Source of the DNA: Elusimicrobia bacterium HGW-Elusimicrobia-3
Lineage (GTDB): Bacteria > Elusimicrobiota > Elusimicrobia > Elusimicrobiales > UBA9959
Reading direction: 5' to 3'
Length of the DNA: 64,000 nucleotides
NCBI GenBank assembly: GCA_002840355.1
Contig: PHAL01000012.1
Span: forward strand, 1 to 64,000
The notes beneath the pieces are model-generated. The model worked only from the letters and a program-made list of their open reading frames with translations, did no database searches and had not been told where the DNA came from. Shown piece after piece: positions 44,916 to 54,478 of the stretch. Within the stretch, counting starts at the first letter, position 1. Each line of letters starts with the position of its first letter. A program made the position numbers and the translations under genes.

Positions 44916-45347
44916 TTACGCCCGGGTCCTAATGCGGGTTATGTGTATGGTGACGGCGGCGCCTACCAGCGCGAGGGCCGCCGCCAGCCAGGGCCGCGCC
45001 GGCCAGGCCCAGACCATTGAAGCACCCAGGGTGAGCCAAAGCAGGGAAATCGTTGTGACTTTTAACGGCAGGGGCAGGCCTTCGCCGCTCCTGTAGCGGC
45101 GCAGATATTCCCCGAAGAGGCGGTTGCCGTGCAGCCAGGCGTAGAGCCGCGGCGAGCTGCGCGCGAAGCACCAGGCCGCCAGCAGTAGGAAAGGCGTGGT
45201 GGGCAGCACCGGCAGCAGTATGCCCAGCAGCGCCAGGACCGTGAAGAAAAGGCCCGCCGCCTTCAGCAGCGTACGTCGGGGCCGGCCCCCCTCCGGGAGA
45301 GGGGCCGGTTCCGGCGGGAGGACTGGGTTGCGCGGTCTGGTGTTCAA
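44916..45347 (-). CDS. DUF454/YbaN-family membrane protein
   Basis: LGILLPVLPTTPFLLLAAWCFARSSPRLYAWLHGNRLFGEYLRRYRSGEGLPLPLK. Confidence 0.9.
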   Translation of the reverse strand: MNTRPRNPVLPPEPAPLPEGGRPRRTLLKAAGLFFTVLALLGILLPVLPTTPFLLLAAWCFARSSPRLYAWLHGNRLFGEYLRRYRSGEGLPLPLKVTTISLLWLTLGASMVWAWPARPWLAAALALVGAAVTIHITRIRTRA

Positions 45348-45361
45348 CGGCTGGCTCTCCC

Positions 45362-46822
45362 TTATTTCGTTACGGCTTCTTTTACCGGCAGGCCCAGGGC
45401 CCTGGCCACGCCCTCGCCATAGGCGGGGTCGGCTTTATAGCAGTTGCCGATGTGGCGCAGTTTTATTTCTTTCGGGGCGTCGCCCATGGCGCGGGCGGTG
45501 TTCTCGAAGAGTACCTGCTGCTGCGCGGCCGGCATCAGGCGGAACAACTTGCCGGGCTGGATGAAGTTGTCGTCCTCCTGCGCCCAGTGGTCGGCGGCAC
45601 CTTCCAGTTTGAGCGGCGGCTCGGCGAAGCCGGGCTGCTGCGCCCATTCGCCGTAGCTGTTGGGCTCGTAGCCCAGCGTGCCGCCGTGGTTGCCGTCGGT
45701 GCGCATAGCCCCGTCGCGGTGGTAAGAGTTGAACGGGCAGCGCGGCTTGTTGACCGGGATCTGGTGGTGGTTGACCCCCAGGCGGTAGCGCTGGGCGTCG
45801 CCGTAGGAGAACAGCCGCCCCTGCAGCATCTTGTCCGGCGAGAAGCCTATGCCGGGCACTATGCTGGCCGGGTTGAAGGCCGCCTGTTCCACGTCGGAGA
45901 AGTAGTTCTCAGGGTTGCGGTTGAGTTCCATCACGCCCACTTCCTGCAGCGGGGCGTCCTTGTGGTACCACACCCTTGTCAGGTCGAACGGGTTGTAGGG
46001 CAGTTTGGCCGCGGCCTCTTCGGTCATCACCTGTATGTACATGGTCCACTTCGGGTAGTCTTTCCTTTCGATGGCGTCGAAGAGATCGCGCTGGTTGCTG
46101 TCCCTGTCCTTGCCTATCAGGGCTTCGGCTTCCTGGTCCGTAATGTTCTTTATGCCCTGCTGGGTCTTAAGGATGAACTTGACCCAGCACCTTTCGTTCT
46201 TCGCGTTGATAAGGCTGAAGGTATGGCTGCCGAAGCCGTGCATGTGCCGGTAGGAATACGGGATGCCGCGGTCGCTCATGGTGATGGTCACCTGGTGCAG
46301 CGCTTCGGGCAGCGAGCTCCAGAAGTCCCAGTTGTTCCTGGCGCTGCGCAGGTTGGTTTTGGGGTCGCGCTTTATGGCGTGGTTGAGGTCCGGGAATTTC
46401 AGCGGGTCGCGCATGAAGAACACCGGCGTATTGTTGCCCACCAGGTCCCAGTTGCCCTCCTCGGTGTAGAACTTCAGGGCGAAGCCGCGTATATCGCGTT
46501 CCGCGTCCGCCCCTCCGCGCTCCGCCGCGACAATGGAAAAGCGGGCGAACATCTCGGTCTGTTTGCCCACCTTGGAGAAGATGGCGGCCCTGGTGTATTT
46601 GGTTATGTCTTTGGTGACCGTGAAGGTGCCGAAGGCGCCCGAGCCCTTGGCGTGCATGCGGCGCTCCGGTATCACTTCCCGGTCGAAATGCGCGAGCTTC
46701 TCGAGATACCAGACGTCCTGCATCAGCATGGGCCCGCGCGCCCCGGCGGTCAGGCTGTTCTGATTGTCCGGTACAGGCGCGCCGGTCACCGAAGTCAGTT
46801 TGTTGACTTTCTTTTCTTTCAT
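45362..46822 (-). CDS. katA: Catalase (heme, clade-3-like)
   Basis: [112 protein letters not shown]. Confidence 0.97.
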   Translation of the reverse strand: MKEKKVNKLTSVTGAPVPDNQNSLTAGARGPMLMQDVWYLEKLAHFDREVIPERRMHAKGSGAFGTFTVTKDITKYTRAAIFSKVGKQTEMFARFSIVAAERGGADAERDIRGFALKFYTEEGNWDLVGNNTPVFFMRDPLKFPDLNHAIKRDPKTNLRSARNNWDFWSSLPEALHQVTITMSDRGIPYSYRHMHGFGSHTFSLINAKNERCWVKFILKTQQGIKNITDQEAEALIGKDRDSNQRDLFDAIERKDYPKWTMYIQVMTEEAAAKLPYNPFDLTRVWYHKDAPLQEVGVMELNRNPENYFSDVEQAAFNPASIVPGIGFSPDKMLQGRLFSYGDAQRYRLGVNHHQIPVNKPRCPFNSYHRDGAMRTDGNHGGTLGYEPNSYGEWAQQPGFAEPPLKLEGAADHWAQEDDNFIQPGKLFRLMPAAQQQVLFENTARAMGDAPKEIKLRHIGNCYKADPAYGEGVARALGLPVKEAVTK

Positions 46823-46824
46823 AT

Positions 46825-46834
46825 CCCCCCCCCC
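46825..46834 (-). repeat. G10 homopolymer (minus strand) in the catalase ribosome-binding region
   Basis: Ten C on plus strand, two bases upstream of the catalase ATG on minus. Confidence 0.85.
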
Positions 46835-46927
46835 TTACTTATCCTTCTTCCCTATTATCACCAAATGGAGGGAGGGTTTCAAGTGCTTCCTGGCGCCAGC
46901 CGGCTTTCGGCGCGGCGGGACAACGCC

Positions 46928-48829
46928 CTAATGGGTTTCCAGCTTGAAGCCCAACTTGTACCAGACCGGGCAGAGGGCCAGGCCCAGCGCCAGGTTGCCG
47001 GTTATCCAGACCGCCGGCCAGGGGCAGAAGGCCGGGGGCGGGCTGCCCACCAGCGCTGAGCCGGCCCCGACGAGCAGGCAGAACACCGAGACGCCGGCGG
47101 CGCCCACGGCGCCGGCAGAGAGCAGCAGCCGGCGGGCGCCGTTGTGCGTGTGGTCGCCGCACTCCACGGCGATCTTGTGCCAGAAGCCCTTGGGGCGGAC
47201 TAACTTGTAGAAGCCGTGCAGGTGCTTCCTGTCTTCGGGGCCGAAGTAAAAGATGGCCGCCAGGGAAGCCGTCAGGGAGAGGCCGGCCATGATCAGCAGG
47301 CGCAGGGCCGGGTCCGGGACGTAGAGCAGCAGCGGCAGCGCGGCCAGGGCCGAGACCGTTATGGCCGCGATCTCCGACCAGGCGTTGACGCGCCACCAGA
47401 GCCAGCGCAGGATGAGTATGGGCCCCATGCCCGCGCCCAGCAGCAGGCTGGCCTGCCAGGCCTGGTTGATCGACGAGAGCCTGGTCATGATCACCAGGGC
47501 GATGCCGATGAGCATCACGTTGGAGCCGCGCGCCACCCAGACCAGCGCCTTGCCGGAGGGCTCTTTCTTCAGCCAGGCCTGGCAGACCAGGCGCTTGAAG
47601 ATGTCGTTGGCCCAGTACGACGAGCCCCAGTTTATGTGCGTGTCCACCGTGGAGGCCAGCGCCGCCAGCATGCCCGTGATCATCAGGCCCTTTATCCCGG
47701 CGGGCAGCAGCTCGGCCATGCCGCGCACGTAGACGCCTTCCCGGTCGGCCTGCAGCAGGTCCCCGGCGAGGTTGGCGGCCGGCGGGAACAGCACCAGCAG
47801 GCCCAGGCCGAGCGGCAGCCATAGCAGGCTGCGCAGCAACACCTGCGTGCCGGTAAAGACCAGCGCCGCGGTCTTGGCCTGGCGCTCGTCGCGGCAGGCC
47901 ATGGAGCGCTGGGCCAGGTAGCCGGTGCCGTCCGAGTTGAGCTGTATGAGCCACTGCAGGGCGAACAGCGCCAGCAGCGGGAAGGTGGCGCTGTAGGCGC
48001 GGTCGGGCGTGAAGGCCAGTATCTGCGAGGGGCTTATGCCCCCCAGCGTGCCCGCCGCGGCTATGTTCTGCAGCCCGGCGTGTATGCCGCTTACCCCGCC
48101 CGCCTTGACGAAGACTATGCCGGCGAACAGCAGCGTGGCGCCCAGCATGATGAAGACCTGCACCACGTCGGTGTCCACCACGCTGCGCAGGCCGCCGGTG
48201 GCGGAATAGAAGGTGGTGACCAGCAGGATGGCCAGTACCGAGATGAGGTTGTTGGCCGAAAGCGTGACGGCCAGGCCCGTGCCGGCCGCGGCCGAGGAGA
48301 GGTTGACGCCGACGGCCTGCACCAGGGCGGTGAAGGGGCCGAACAGCCAGACGGGCAGCCACTCGTTCCACGGCAGGAAGGGCTCGGCGATGCGCGAGGC
48401 CGCGAAGAAGACCCAGGCCAGCACCACGCAGTTGAAGACCGTGCCGAAATAGAGCGCCTTGAACCCGCGCAGCGCCAGCGCCCGGCCGCCGCCGTAGCGC
48501 AGTTCGGTGAGCTCGGCGTCGGTTATCACGCCGGCGCGCCGCCAGTGGGAGGACAGCACGAAGCCCATCAGCAGGAAGGCCAGCGCGTAGATCCACATCT
48601 GCCACAGCGCGAAGATGCCCGAGACCGCGATGATGCCGGTGACCAGCAGCGGCGTGTCGGCCGCGAACTGCGTGGCGGCCATGCTCAGGCCCGCCTTCCA
48701 GCCGGGCAGCGAGCGGCCGGCCAGGAAGTATTCTTCCAGGTTTTTGGAAGCGGCGTCCTTGTTGCGCAAACCGGAATAGATGGAATAGGCTATGAAAGCC
48801 AGGATTATAATTATGTCGATGCCAGCCAT
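46928..48829 (-). CDS. Sodium:solute symporter family protein
   Basis: Multiple TM helices; EYFLAGRSLPGWKAGLSMAATQFAADTPLLVTG; SD AAGGAGG before ATG 48829. Confidence 0.9.
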   Translation of the reverse strand: MAGIDIIIILAFIAYSIYSGLRNKDAASKNLEEYFLAGRSLPGWKAGLSMAATQFAADTPLLVTGIIAVSGIFALWQMWIYALAFLLMGFVLSSHWRRAGVITDAELTELRYGGGRALALRGFKALYFGTVFNCVVLAWVFFAASRIAEPFLPWNEWLPVWLFGPFTALVQAVGVNLSSAAAGTGLAVTLSANNLISVLAILLVTTFYSATGGLRSVVDTDVVQVFIMLGATLLFAGIVFVKAGGVSGIHAGLQNIAAAGTLGGISPSQILAFTPDRAYSATFPLLALFALQWLIQLNSDGTGYLAQRSMACRDERQAKTAALVFTGTQVLLRSLLWLPLGLGLLVLFPPAANLAGDLLQADREGVYVRGMAELLPAGIKGLMITGMLAALASTVDTHINWGSSYWANDIFKRLVCQAWLKKEPSGKALVWVARGSNVMLIGIALVIMTRLSSINQAWQASLLLGAGMGPILILRWLWWRVNAWSEIAAITVSALAALPLLLYVPDPALRLLIMAGLSLTASLAAIFYFGPEDRKHLHGFYKLVRPKGFWHKIAVECGDHTHNGARRLLLSAGAVGAAGVSVFCLLVGAGSALVGSPPPAFCPWPAVWITGNLALGLALCPVWYKLGFKLETH

Positions 48830-48891
48830 TGAGCCTCCTTGTCCTGACCGCGCGGCGAAGAATAAATTATGCCGCACTATGGCGGCGAAAA

Positions 48892-49605
48892 TCAAGCCTT
48901 GCGCGGGTCCCGGACCAGCGCCGCGCTGCGCGAGCAGACGGCGTCTATTTTAAGTTTATAGTTCCTGTCGCAATGCAGGTGCACGTCGGCCCAGTTGCGG
49001 CTTTGGGCGCCGTAGGCCTTGAACTCCAGCAGGTTGCTGCGCACGTAGGTGGTGAGGGCCTTCCTGACCGAATAGCCGCGCTTGACGATATCGCGGCCTA
49101 TGCGCGTGCGCAGCTGGGTCCACCAGTGGGAGTCTATGAAGACGGAGAAATCCACCAGCTCGTAAAAATCCGGGTAGGTGGCTATCTCGCCTTCGGCGAT
49201 CACGAACCTGGCCGGGGCGAAAGGCTCCGTCTGCGCGGCCTGGCCGCTCTTGCGGCAGTAGACCGGCTTGTCTACGCTTTCGCCGTGTTTGAGCCGGCGC
49301 AGCTGGTCCTTGAGCAGCGCCATCTCATTGGCCTCGGGATGCGGCCCCTGGAGTCTTTTAATGGCGCGCGCCGCGCGGGAGGTCTTGTAATCGTCGAGTT
49401 TCAGCACCCGCGCGTCAGGCAGCGCGCCCGCCAGCCTGGCGGCGAAGGTGGTCTTGCCGGTGCCGCCGGGGCCGCCCACGGCTATCAGTACGGGCTGCTT
49501 TCTCCCGGCGAACTTCTCGAGCAGCGCCCCCGCCAGCAGCAGGTGCGGCGCGGCGGCGCGGCTGACCTTGTCCAGTTTTACGTGCAGCCTGTAATGTCTT
49601 TTCAT
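48892..49605 (-). CDS. Uridine kinase-like P-loop NTPase
   Basis: LIAVGGPGGTGKTTFAARLAGALPDARVLKLDDYKTSR. Confidence 0.8.
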   Translation of the reverse strand: MKRHYRLHVKLDKVSRAAAPHLLLAGALLEKFAGRKQPVLIAVGGPGGTGKTTFAARLAGALPDARVLKLDDYKTSRAARAIKRLQGPHPEANEMALLKDQLRRLKHGESVDKPVYCRKSGQAAQTEPFAPARFVIAEGEIATYPDFYELVDFSVFIDSHWWTQLRTRIGRDIVKRGYSVRKALTTYVRSNLLEFKAYGAQSRNWADVHLHCDRNYKLKIDAVCSRSAALVRDPRKA

Positions 49606-49615
49606 CCGGGCGGAT

Positions 49616-49948
49616 CTACCTGGAGCAATTGACGCAGAGCGGGGTTTCGGGCATGGCTTCCAGGCGTTTCACGGCGATCGGCTGCTTGCAGGCCAGGCAG
49701 ACGCCGTAAGTGCCGTCCTCGATGCGGCGCAGGGCCGCGCCGACCATCTGCTGCCGTACGCTCAGGTTGCCCTGCAGCGCCTGGGCTATCTTCTGCGACT
49801 GCAGCGCCCCGGCCCGGGAAAGGCGGCCTATGGATTCGTCGAGAGAGACTATATCGGTCTTGCCGGCGTCGGCGGCCAGCGCCTGCGCCATCTCCGAGGC
49901 CAGGGCCTCCAGCAGGCCTTTGAAATGTTCCAGTCCTTCTTTTTCCAT
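49616..49948 (-). CDS. DksA/TraR-type C4 zinc-finger protein
   Basis: LRRIEDGTYGVCLACKQPIAVKRLEAMPETPLCVNC. Confidence 0.9.
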   Translation of the reverse strand: MEKEGLEHFKGLLEALASEMAQALAADAGKTDIVSLDESIGRLSRAGALQSQKIAQALQGNLSVRQQMVGAALRRIEDGTYGVCLACKQPIAVKRLEAMPETPLCVNCSR

Positions 49949-51772
49949 TTATTCCCCCTCCGTGTCGCGGCGGCCGCCCGGCTGCAGCGCGGCCAGCTCG
50001 GCCGTGAAGTCGGCCAGGCGCGCCTCGAGGGCCAGCAGTCTGTCGCCGAGTTCCTTCACCTGCGCGTAGTCGGAGTAGATCTCCGGGGCCGACATCTTCG
50101 CGGCCAGGGCCTCCACCGTCTTGCGGGTGTAGTCTATCTCTTTTTCCAGCGTTTCCGCGCGGCGGACGCGCTTGCGGGTCTCGGCGTCCAGACGCCTCTT
50201 TTCTTCCCTGTCCTGCCCGGCGGCGGCCGCGGCCGCCCGGCCCGGACCGGCGGGCGCCTGGCGCGGGGCCTCGAGGCGCAGCCGCTCCTGGCTGTAGCGG
50301 AAGTAGTCGTAATTGCCGGGGTAGACGGTGGTCTTGCCAGCCTCTATGTGCACCACGGAATCCGCCAGCGCGTTGATGAAATACACGTCGTGGCTGATGA
50401 AGCAGAGCGTCCCCTCGAAGTTCTTCAGCGCGGCGATCAGCGCGTCCACGCTGGTCATGTCCAGGTGGGTGGTGGGCTCGTCCATCAGGATGACGTTGGG
50501 CGGGTCGAGCAGGAGCTTCACCAGCATCAGGCGGCTCTTCTCGCCGCCGGAGAGCACCTCTACTCGCTTGTAGACGTTGTCGCCGGGGAAGAGGAAAGTG
50601 CCGAGCACCGTGCGCACCACGAGGTCCGGGGTCATGCGGCCGTTGTCCATGGCCTCCTGCAGCACGGTCTTGCGCGGGTCCAGTATGCCTTCGCGGTGCT
50701 GCGAGAAATAGCCGGTCTTCACGTTGGCGCCCGGCGCCCGTTCGCCGGAATCCGGCTCTATCACGCCGGCGAGCAGCTTGAGCAGCGTGCTCTTGCCCGC
50801 GCCGTTGTGGCCCACGAAGGCCATCTTCTGACCGCGCTCCAGCTCGAAGTCGAAGTTCTCGTAAACCCGTATCGGCTCGCGGCCGGGCACGTTGTAGGCC
50901 TTGCTCACGCCTTTCAGCCGCAGCACCTTGGTGCCGGTGCGCACCGGCTGCGGGAAATGGATCTTTACGGTCTTGGCCTCCGGGGGCAGCTCTATGCGCT
51001 CCATCTTCTCCAGGCGCTTGAGCATGCTCTGCGCGCGGCTGGCGGTGGTGGCGCGCGTGCGGTTCTTGGCGATGAACTCCTCCATGTGCGCTATCTCCTC
51101 GCGCTGCTGGCGCCAGGCGGCGTGGATCTTGCGCTTCTCCATCTCCTGCTGGGCCAGGTAGTTCTCGTAGTCGCCGTGGTAGACGCGCAGGGTATGGTTC
51201 TGCAGCGCCACGATGGAGCGGCAGATCTTGTTGATGAAGTCTCGGTCGTGCGAGATGACGAAGATGGCGCCCTGGTAGCCGCGCAGGTAATCCTCCAGCC
51301 AGAAGAGCGAGTCCAGGTCCAGGTGGTTGGTGGGCTCGTCGAGGAGCAGCAGGTCGGGCTTCTTGAGCAGCAGCCTGGCCAGGGCCGCGCGCATGGCCCA
51401 GCCGCCGGAGAGGGTGTTGACCTTGCGGCCGAAGTCCTCCACCTTGAAGCCCAGGCCCATCAGGATAGACTTGCCCTCGGCCTCCAGGCGGCCGTCGTGG
51501 TCTTCGGCCCCGTCCAGCACCTCGGCTATCACCGAGCGCTCCGAGACCGGCGCGTTCTCCTGCGGCAGGTAGCCCACGGCCGCGCCCTTCTTGAAAAGTA
51601 TCTCCCCGTCGTCGGGCTCCTCGGCGCGGAGCATCATCTTGAAAAGGGTGCTCTTGCCGGCGCCGTTGGGCCCCACCAGGGCGAAGCGGTCGCCGTCGTT
51701 TATCTGCAGCGAAGCCCCCTCGAAGATGGTCTGGGCGACGTAAGCTTTATGGATGTTCCTGATAGTGATCAT
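49949..51772 (-). CDS. ABC-F family ATPase
   Basis: Two ABC domains (GPNGAGKSTL, GHNGAGKSTL), signature LSGGWAMRAALARLLL, ABC-F linker and C-terminal coiled coil, no TM. Confidence 0.95.
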   Translation of the reverse strand: MITIRNIHKAYVAQTIFEGASLQINDGDRFALVGPNGAGKSTLFKMMLRAEEPDDGEILFKKGAAVGYLPQENAPVSERSVIAEVLDGAEDHDGRLEAEGKSILMGLGFKVEDFGRKVNTLSGGWAMRAALARLLLKKPDLLLLDEPTNHLDLDSLFWLEDYLRGYQGAIFVISHDRDFINKICRSIVALQNHTLRVYHGDYENYLAQQEMEKRKIHAAWRQQREEIAHMEEFIAKNRTRATTASRAQSMLKRLEKMERIELPPEAKTVKIHFPQPVRTGTKVLRLKGVSKAYNVPGREPIRVYENFDFELERGQKMAFVGHNGAGKSTLLKLLAGVIEPDSGERAPGANVKTGYFSQHREGILDPRKTVLQEAMDNGRMTPDLVVRTVLGTFLFPGDNVYKRVEVLSGGEKSRLMLVKLLLDPPNVILMDEPTTHLDMTSVDALIAALKNFEGTLCFISHDVYFINALADSVVHIEAGKTTVYPGNYDYFRYSQERLRLEAPRQAPAGPGRAAAAAAGQDREEKRRLDAETRKRVRRAETLEKEIDYTRKTVEALAAKMSAPEIYSDYAQVKELGDRLLALEARLADFTAELAALQPGGRRDTEGE

Positions 51773-52000
51773 TGTTGTGCCTTGAGTCGTGCCGCGGTGC
51801 CGGTGGCGGCCTGGAAATAACGGGGGCCGGCCGCCGTAAATAAGCGCCGGACGAGATGATCAACTGCTTAAGGCGGAGTGCAGGTAAGGCGGACGCCCGG
51901 GCCGGAAGCCCGGGCGGACCGGTTGGCCGGATATGCGGCAGAAAGGTCTCGCATAACCTGATTATATCATTTCCGGCGGGGGAGGTTATTTAGCCGGTCC

Positions 52001-52858
52001 TCAGAATTCCCAGGTGAGGCCGGCCAGCAGGTAGTTGAGCCAGGCGAAGGTGTAAACCTCGCCGGCCCCGGAGCCGCCCTCCAGGAAGCGGTAGCCGGCG
52101 CGCGCGCGCAGGCCGGGGCGCAGTTCGCGGCTTAAGGCCAGCATCACGTCCTCGGCCCTGCCCTGCGGGGCGCCCAGCGCCTCGATGTCCAGCAGCAGCA
52201 GCCAACCGGGCCTGAAGGCGTAGTCCAGCGAGAAAGCCGCCAGCGGCACGAAGCCGGTGTTCTTGCTCTCGGCGCTGGCCCCCCCGCCGGAGAGCGTCAC
52301 GCCGGCGTGGCGCAGCTTGAGCGCGCCGCCCCAGCGCAGCGTCAGGGTTTCGGTGCGGTGGAATTCGTAAAGATATTTCACGCGGTAGGAATTGAAGCGG
52401 TAGACGGCCTCCACCGGCACCCCGCCGGGGAAAGACGCGCCGTTGAAGATCACCGGCTTGTCCAGCCGGCCGCTGGAGCGCAGCGTCAGCGGCGCGGCCA
52501 GGAAGGAGAGGTCGCTCTTGGCCCAGCGCCGGCCCAACCGCAGCCGCGCGTAAGGCGCCGCTTCCGACTTGAGTTCGTCGGTCAGCGAGAACCGCGTGCC
52601 GCCGTCGAGCGGGACCTTGACGGTGTTGTGGCCGGCCCAGACCGAGCCTCCCTCGGCGTCGAAGTAATACTGCGCGCGCGCGGCGCCGGCGGTCAGTAGT
52701 ACGGCGCAGCAGGCGGCGGCCAGTCTGGAGCAAATTATTTTTATCATGTCCTGATTATGAAAAATCCGTTGTTTAAGGTCCGAAGCGCAGTGAGCGCACT
52801 TCACCGCTTTGAGCGGTATCACCGACAGGCACAGCGGGCATTCCCTGGTGCTAAGCAT
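52001..52858 (-). CDS. Beta-barrel-like outer membrane protein preceded in frame by a zinc ribbon
   Basis: ATG 52858 has SD GGGAG and encodes CPLCLSVIPLKAVKCAHC; alternative ATG 52747 begins a signal peptide. Confidence 0.6.
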   Translation of the reverse strand: MLSTRECPLCLSVIPLKAVKCAHCASDLKQRIFHNQDMIKIICSRLAAACCAVLLTAGAARAQYYFDAEGGSVWAGHNTVKVPLDGGTRFSLTDELKSEAAPYARLRLGRRWAKSDLSFLAAPLTLRSSGRLDKPVIFNGASFPGGVPVEAVYRFNSYRVKYLYEFHRTETLTLRWGGALKLRHAGVTLSGGGASAESKNTGFVPLAAFSLDYAFRPGWLLLLDIEALGAPQGRAEDVMLALSRELRPGLRARAGYRFLEGGSGAGEVYTFAWLNYLLAGLTWEF

Positions 52859-52885
52859 TTAAGTCTCCCTGGTGTTTGCTCCGCG

Positions 52886-53605
52886 TCAGTAGTTCACGAT
52901 GAGGGACAGCATATTCATCGTATCGGTCTTCCTGAAACCGGCCGACGGGGAGTTGACGTATTTCCAGACATGGGAGGCCTTGAGCGAGAAGTGGCTGTTG
53001 ATGGAGGCCACCAGGGCGGTCTCGGCGTTCATGCGGTAGCCGTCCGACTCCTTGAGGTTGCCCAGGTACTCGAAGTCCTGGCTGGCGTTGGCCGTGGCCG
53101 ACAGCGTGCGGATGTACTTGGCGTAGGCTCGGTAGGTGCCGAAGGATTTGTTGTCCGAGCCGGGCATCCGGTCCTCGAAGATGTAGCCGCCGCCGAGTTC
53201 GGCGAACAGCTGGTTGTCGGCGGACTCCAGTATGTGGCGGCCGAAGCCGACGCCCAGGTCCCAGCGGTCCTTGAAGCCGGCGAAGCGGTTCTTGTCCCAG
53301 GCGACTTTCTCGAAGGTGTAATTCTTGCCGGTCAGCTTCCAGCTTACTTTCTCCGAGGCGTTGTACTGCTCGGCGGTCACGGAGGTGCCGCTCTTGGTGC
53401 CCAGTCCGCCGGCGACCAGTTCCAGCGCGGCTTTCTGCCAATCATAATTGAAGAGATTCTTCGCGGAGATAGTGGAGGTCTTGGAGTTGCCGGAGGTCTG
53501 CACGTAGGACAGCTCGGCGGCGTCCTTCCATTTCTTGGGAGTTTCCTGCGCCTGGGCCGCGGCCGCGAGGGCCATAACGGGGATGAGCAGCATTGCGGTT
53601 TTCAT
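52886..53605 (-). CDS. DUF481-like outer membrane protein
   Basis: Signal peptide; ELSYVQTSGNSKTSTISAKNLFNYDW...ERRT-type barrel pattern. Confidence 0.82.
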   Translation of the reverse strand: MKTAMLLIPVMALAAAAQAQETPKKWKDAAELSYVQTSGNSKTSTISAKNLFNYDWQKAALELVAGGLGTKSGTSVTAEQYNASEKVSWKLTGKNYTFEKVAWDKNRFAGFKDRWDLGVGFGRHILESADNQLFAELGGGYIFEDRMPGSDNKSFGTYRAYAKYIRTLSATANASQDFEYLGNLKESDGYRMNAETALVASINSHFSLKASHVWKYVNSPSAGFRKTDTMNMLSLIVNY

Positions 53606-53687
53606 GTGTTCTCCTTGTAAGTCGATGTCGGTCTGGCTGTAAAATTATAAACCGGCCCCCCGCGGGGCCGGTCTATGACGCGGTTTA

Positions 53688-54251
53688 TTATTTCCTGCCG
53701 CCGCCCTTCTCGGGCCTGTCCATCTTGGCGGGCCTTTCGGGCCTGTCGCCCTTCATGCTTTTGTGGTCCTTGTGGCTTTTCATCTCCTTGGCCTCTTTCC
53801 TGGTCCTCTCCTTCTTGGCCTTGGCTTCTTCTTTGCGGAGCTCGGCGGCGGCCTTCTTGGCCTTGCTGATGGCCGGGCCCACCTTGAGGCCCAGGTCCTT
53901 GGCTATCTTGCCCCAGCCGGCCTTCGGCGGGCCCTGGCGCAGGGCGGTGAGTTCCTGCACGTTCTCGTCGTTGATGCCGCCGGGCATGCCCTGGGCGAGC
54001 GCGAGGGCGATCTGTATCTCGCCGTTGCTCAGGCCGGAGTCACGCATGGCCTGCACGCGGGCGTCGTCCACGCCGAACTGGGTCTTTATCTTGTTGGCCA
54101 CCCGCGCCTGTCCCTCCGGCGTGGCTCCGTTCTTTTCCATCTCCATGACGGCGGTGTTCGCCTGCTTGTCCTCGGGGGTTTCCTGGGCGAGGGCCGGCAT
54201 GGCCGCCGCTAACAGGAAAAGCCCTGATATAAGAAATGCCGATTTTTTCAT
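53688..54251 (-). CDS. Secreted protein with highly basic, low-complexity C-terminus
   Basis: Signal peptide MKKSAFLISGLFLLAAAMPALAQ; Lys-rich tail; start moved to 54251. Confidence 0.75.
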   Translation of the reverse strand: MKKSAFLISGLFLLAAAMPALAQETPEDKQANTAVMEMEKNGATPEGQARVANKIKTQFGVDDARVQAMRDSGLSNGEIQIALALAQGMPGGINDENVQELTALRQGPPKAGWGKIAKDLGLKVGPAISKAKKAAAELRKEEAKAKKERTRKEAKEMKSHKDHKSMKGDRPERPAKMDRPEKGGGRK

Positions 54252-54420
54252 TTTGTGTCTCCTTAACCGGGTTTTATTGCGTTTAGAGGCAAGCGCCAGC
54301 CTCCGTTCTCCGGAAGCTGCGCTCGCGTTGGCTGTACTTGAATTATCCCTTCCCCTCTGCCCCAATGACACAATATATCGGTGCGGGCAGTCAAGACCGC
54401 CGGCGGCGCGGCCGCAGGTG

Positions 54421-54453
54421 AAAAGAAAGGCCCTCCGCAGAGAGCGGAGGGCC
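54421..54453 (-). terminator. Intrinsic terminator
   Basis: Minus strand AGGCCCTCCGCtctctGCGGAGGGCCTttctttt. Confidence 0.85.
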
Positions 54454-54478
54454 TGCCCGGCCGCCGTTGCGGCGGGAG

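Noticed and set aside
45284-45325. GGGGCCGGCCCCCCTCCGGGAGAGGGGCCGG palindrome
   Set aside because: Falls within the start of the DUF454 coding sequence and is probably a by-product of GC-rich codons
45452-47059. 535-aa plus-strand ORF
   Set aside because: Antisense to catalase, which is unambiguous
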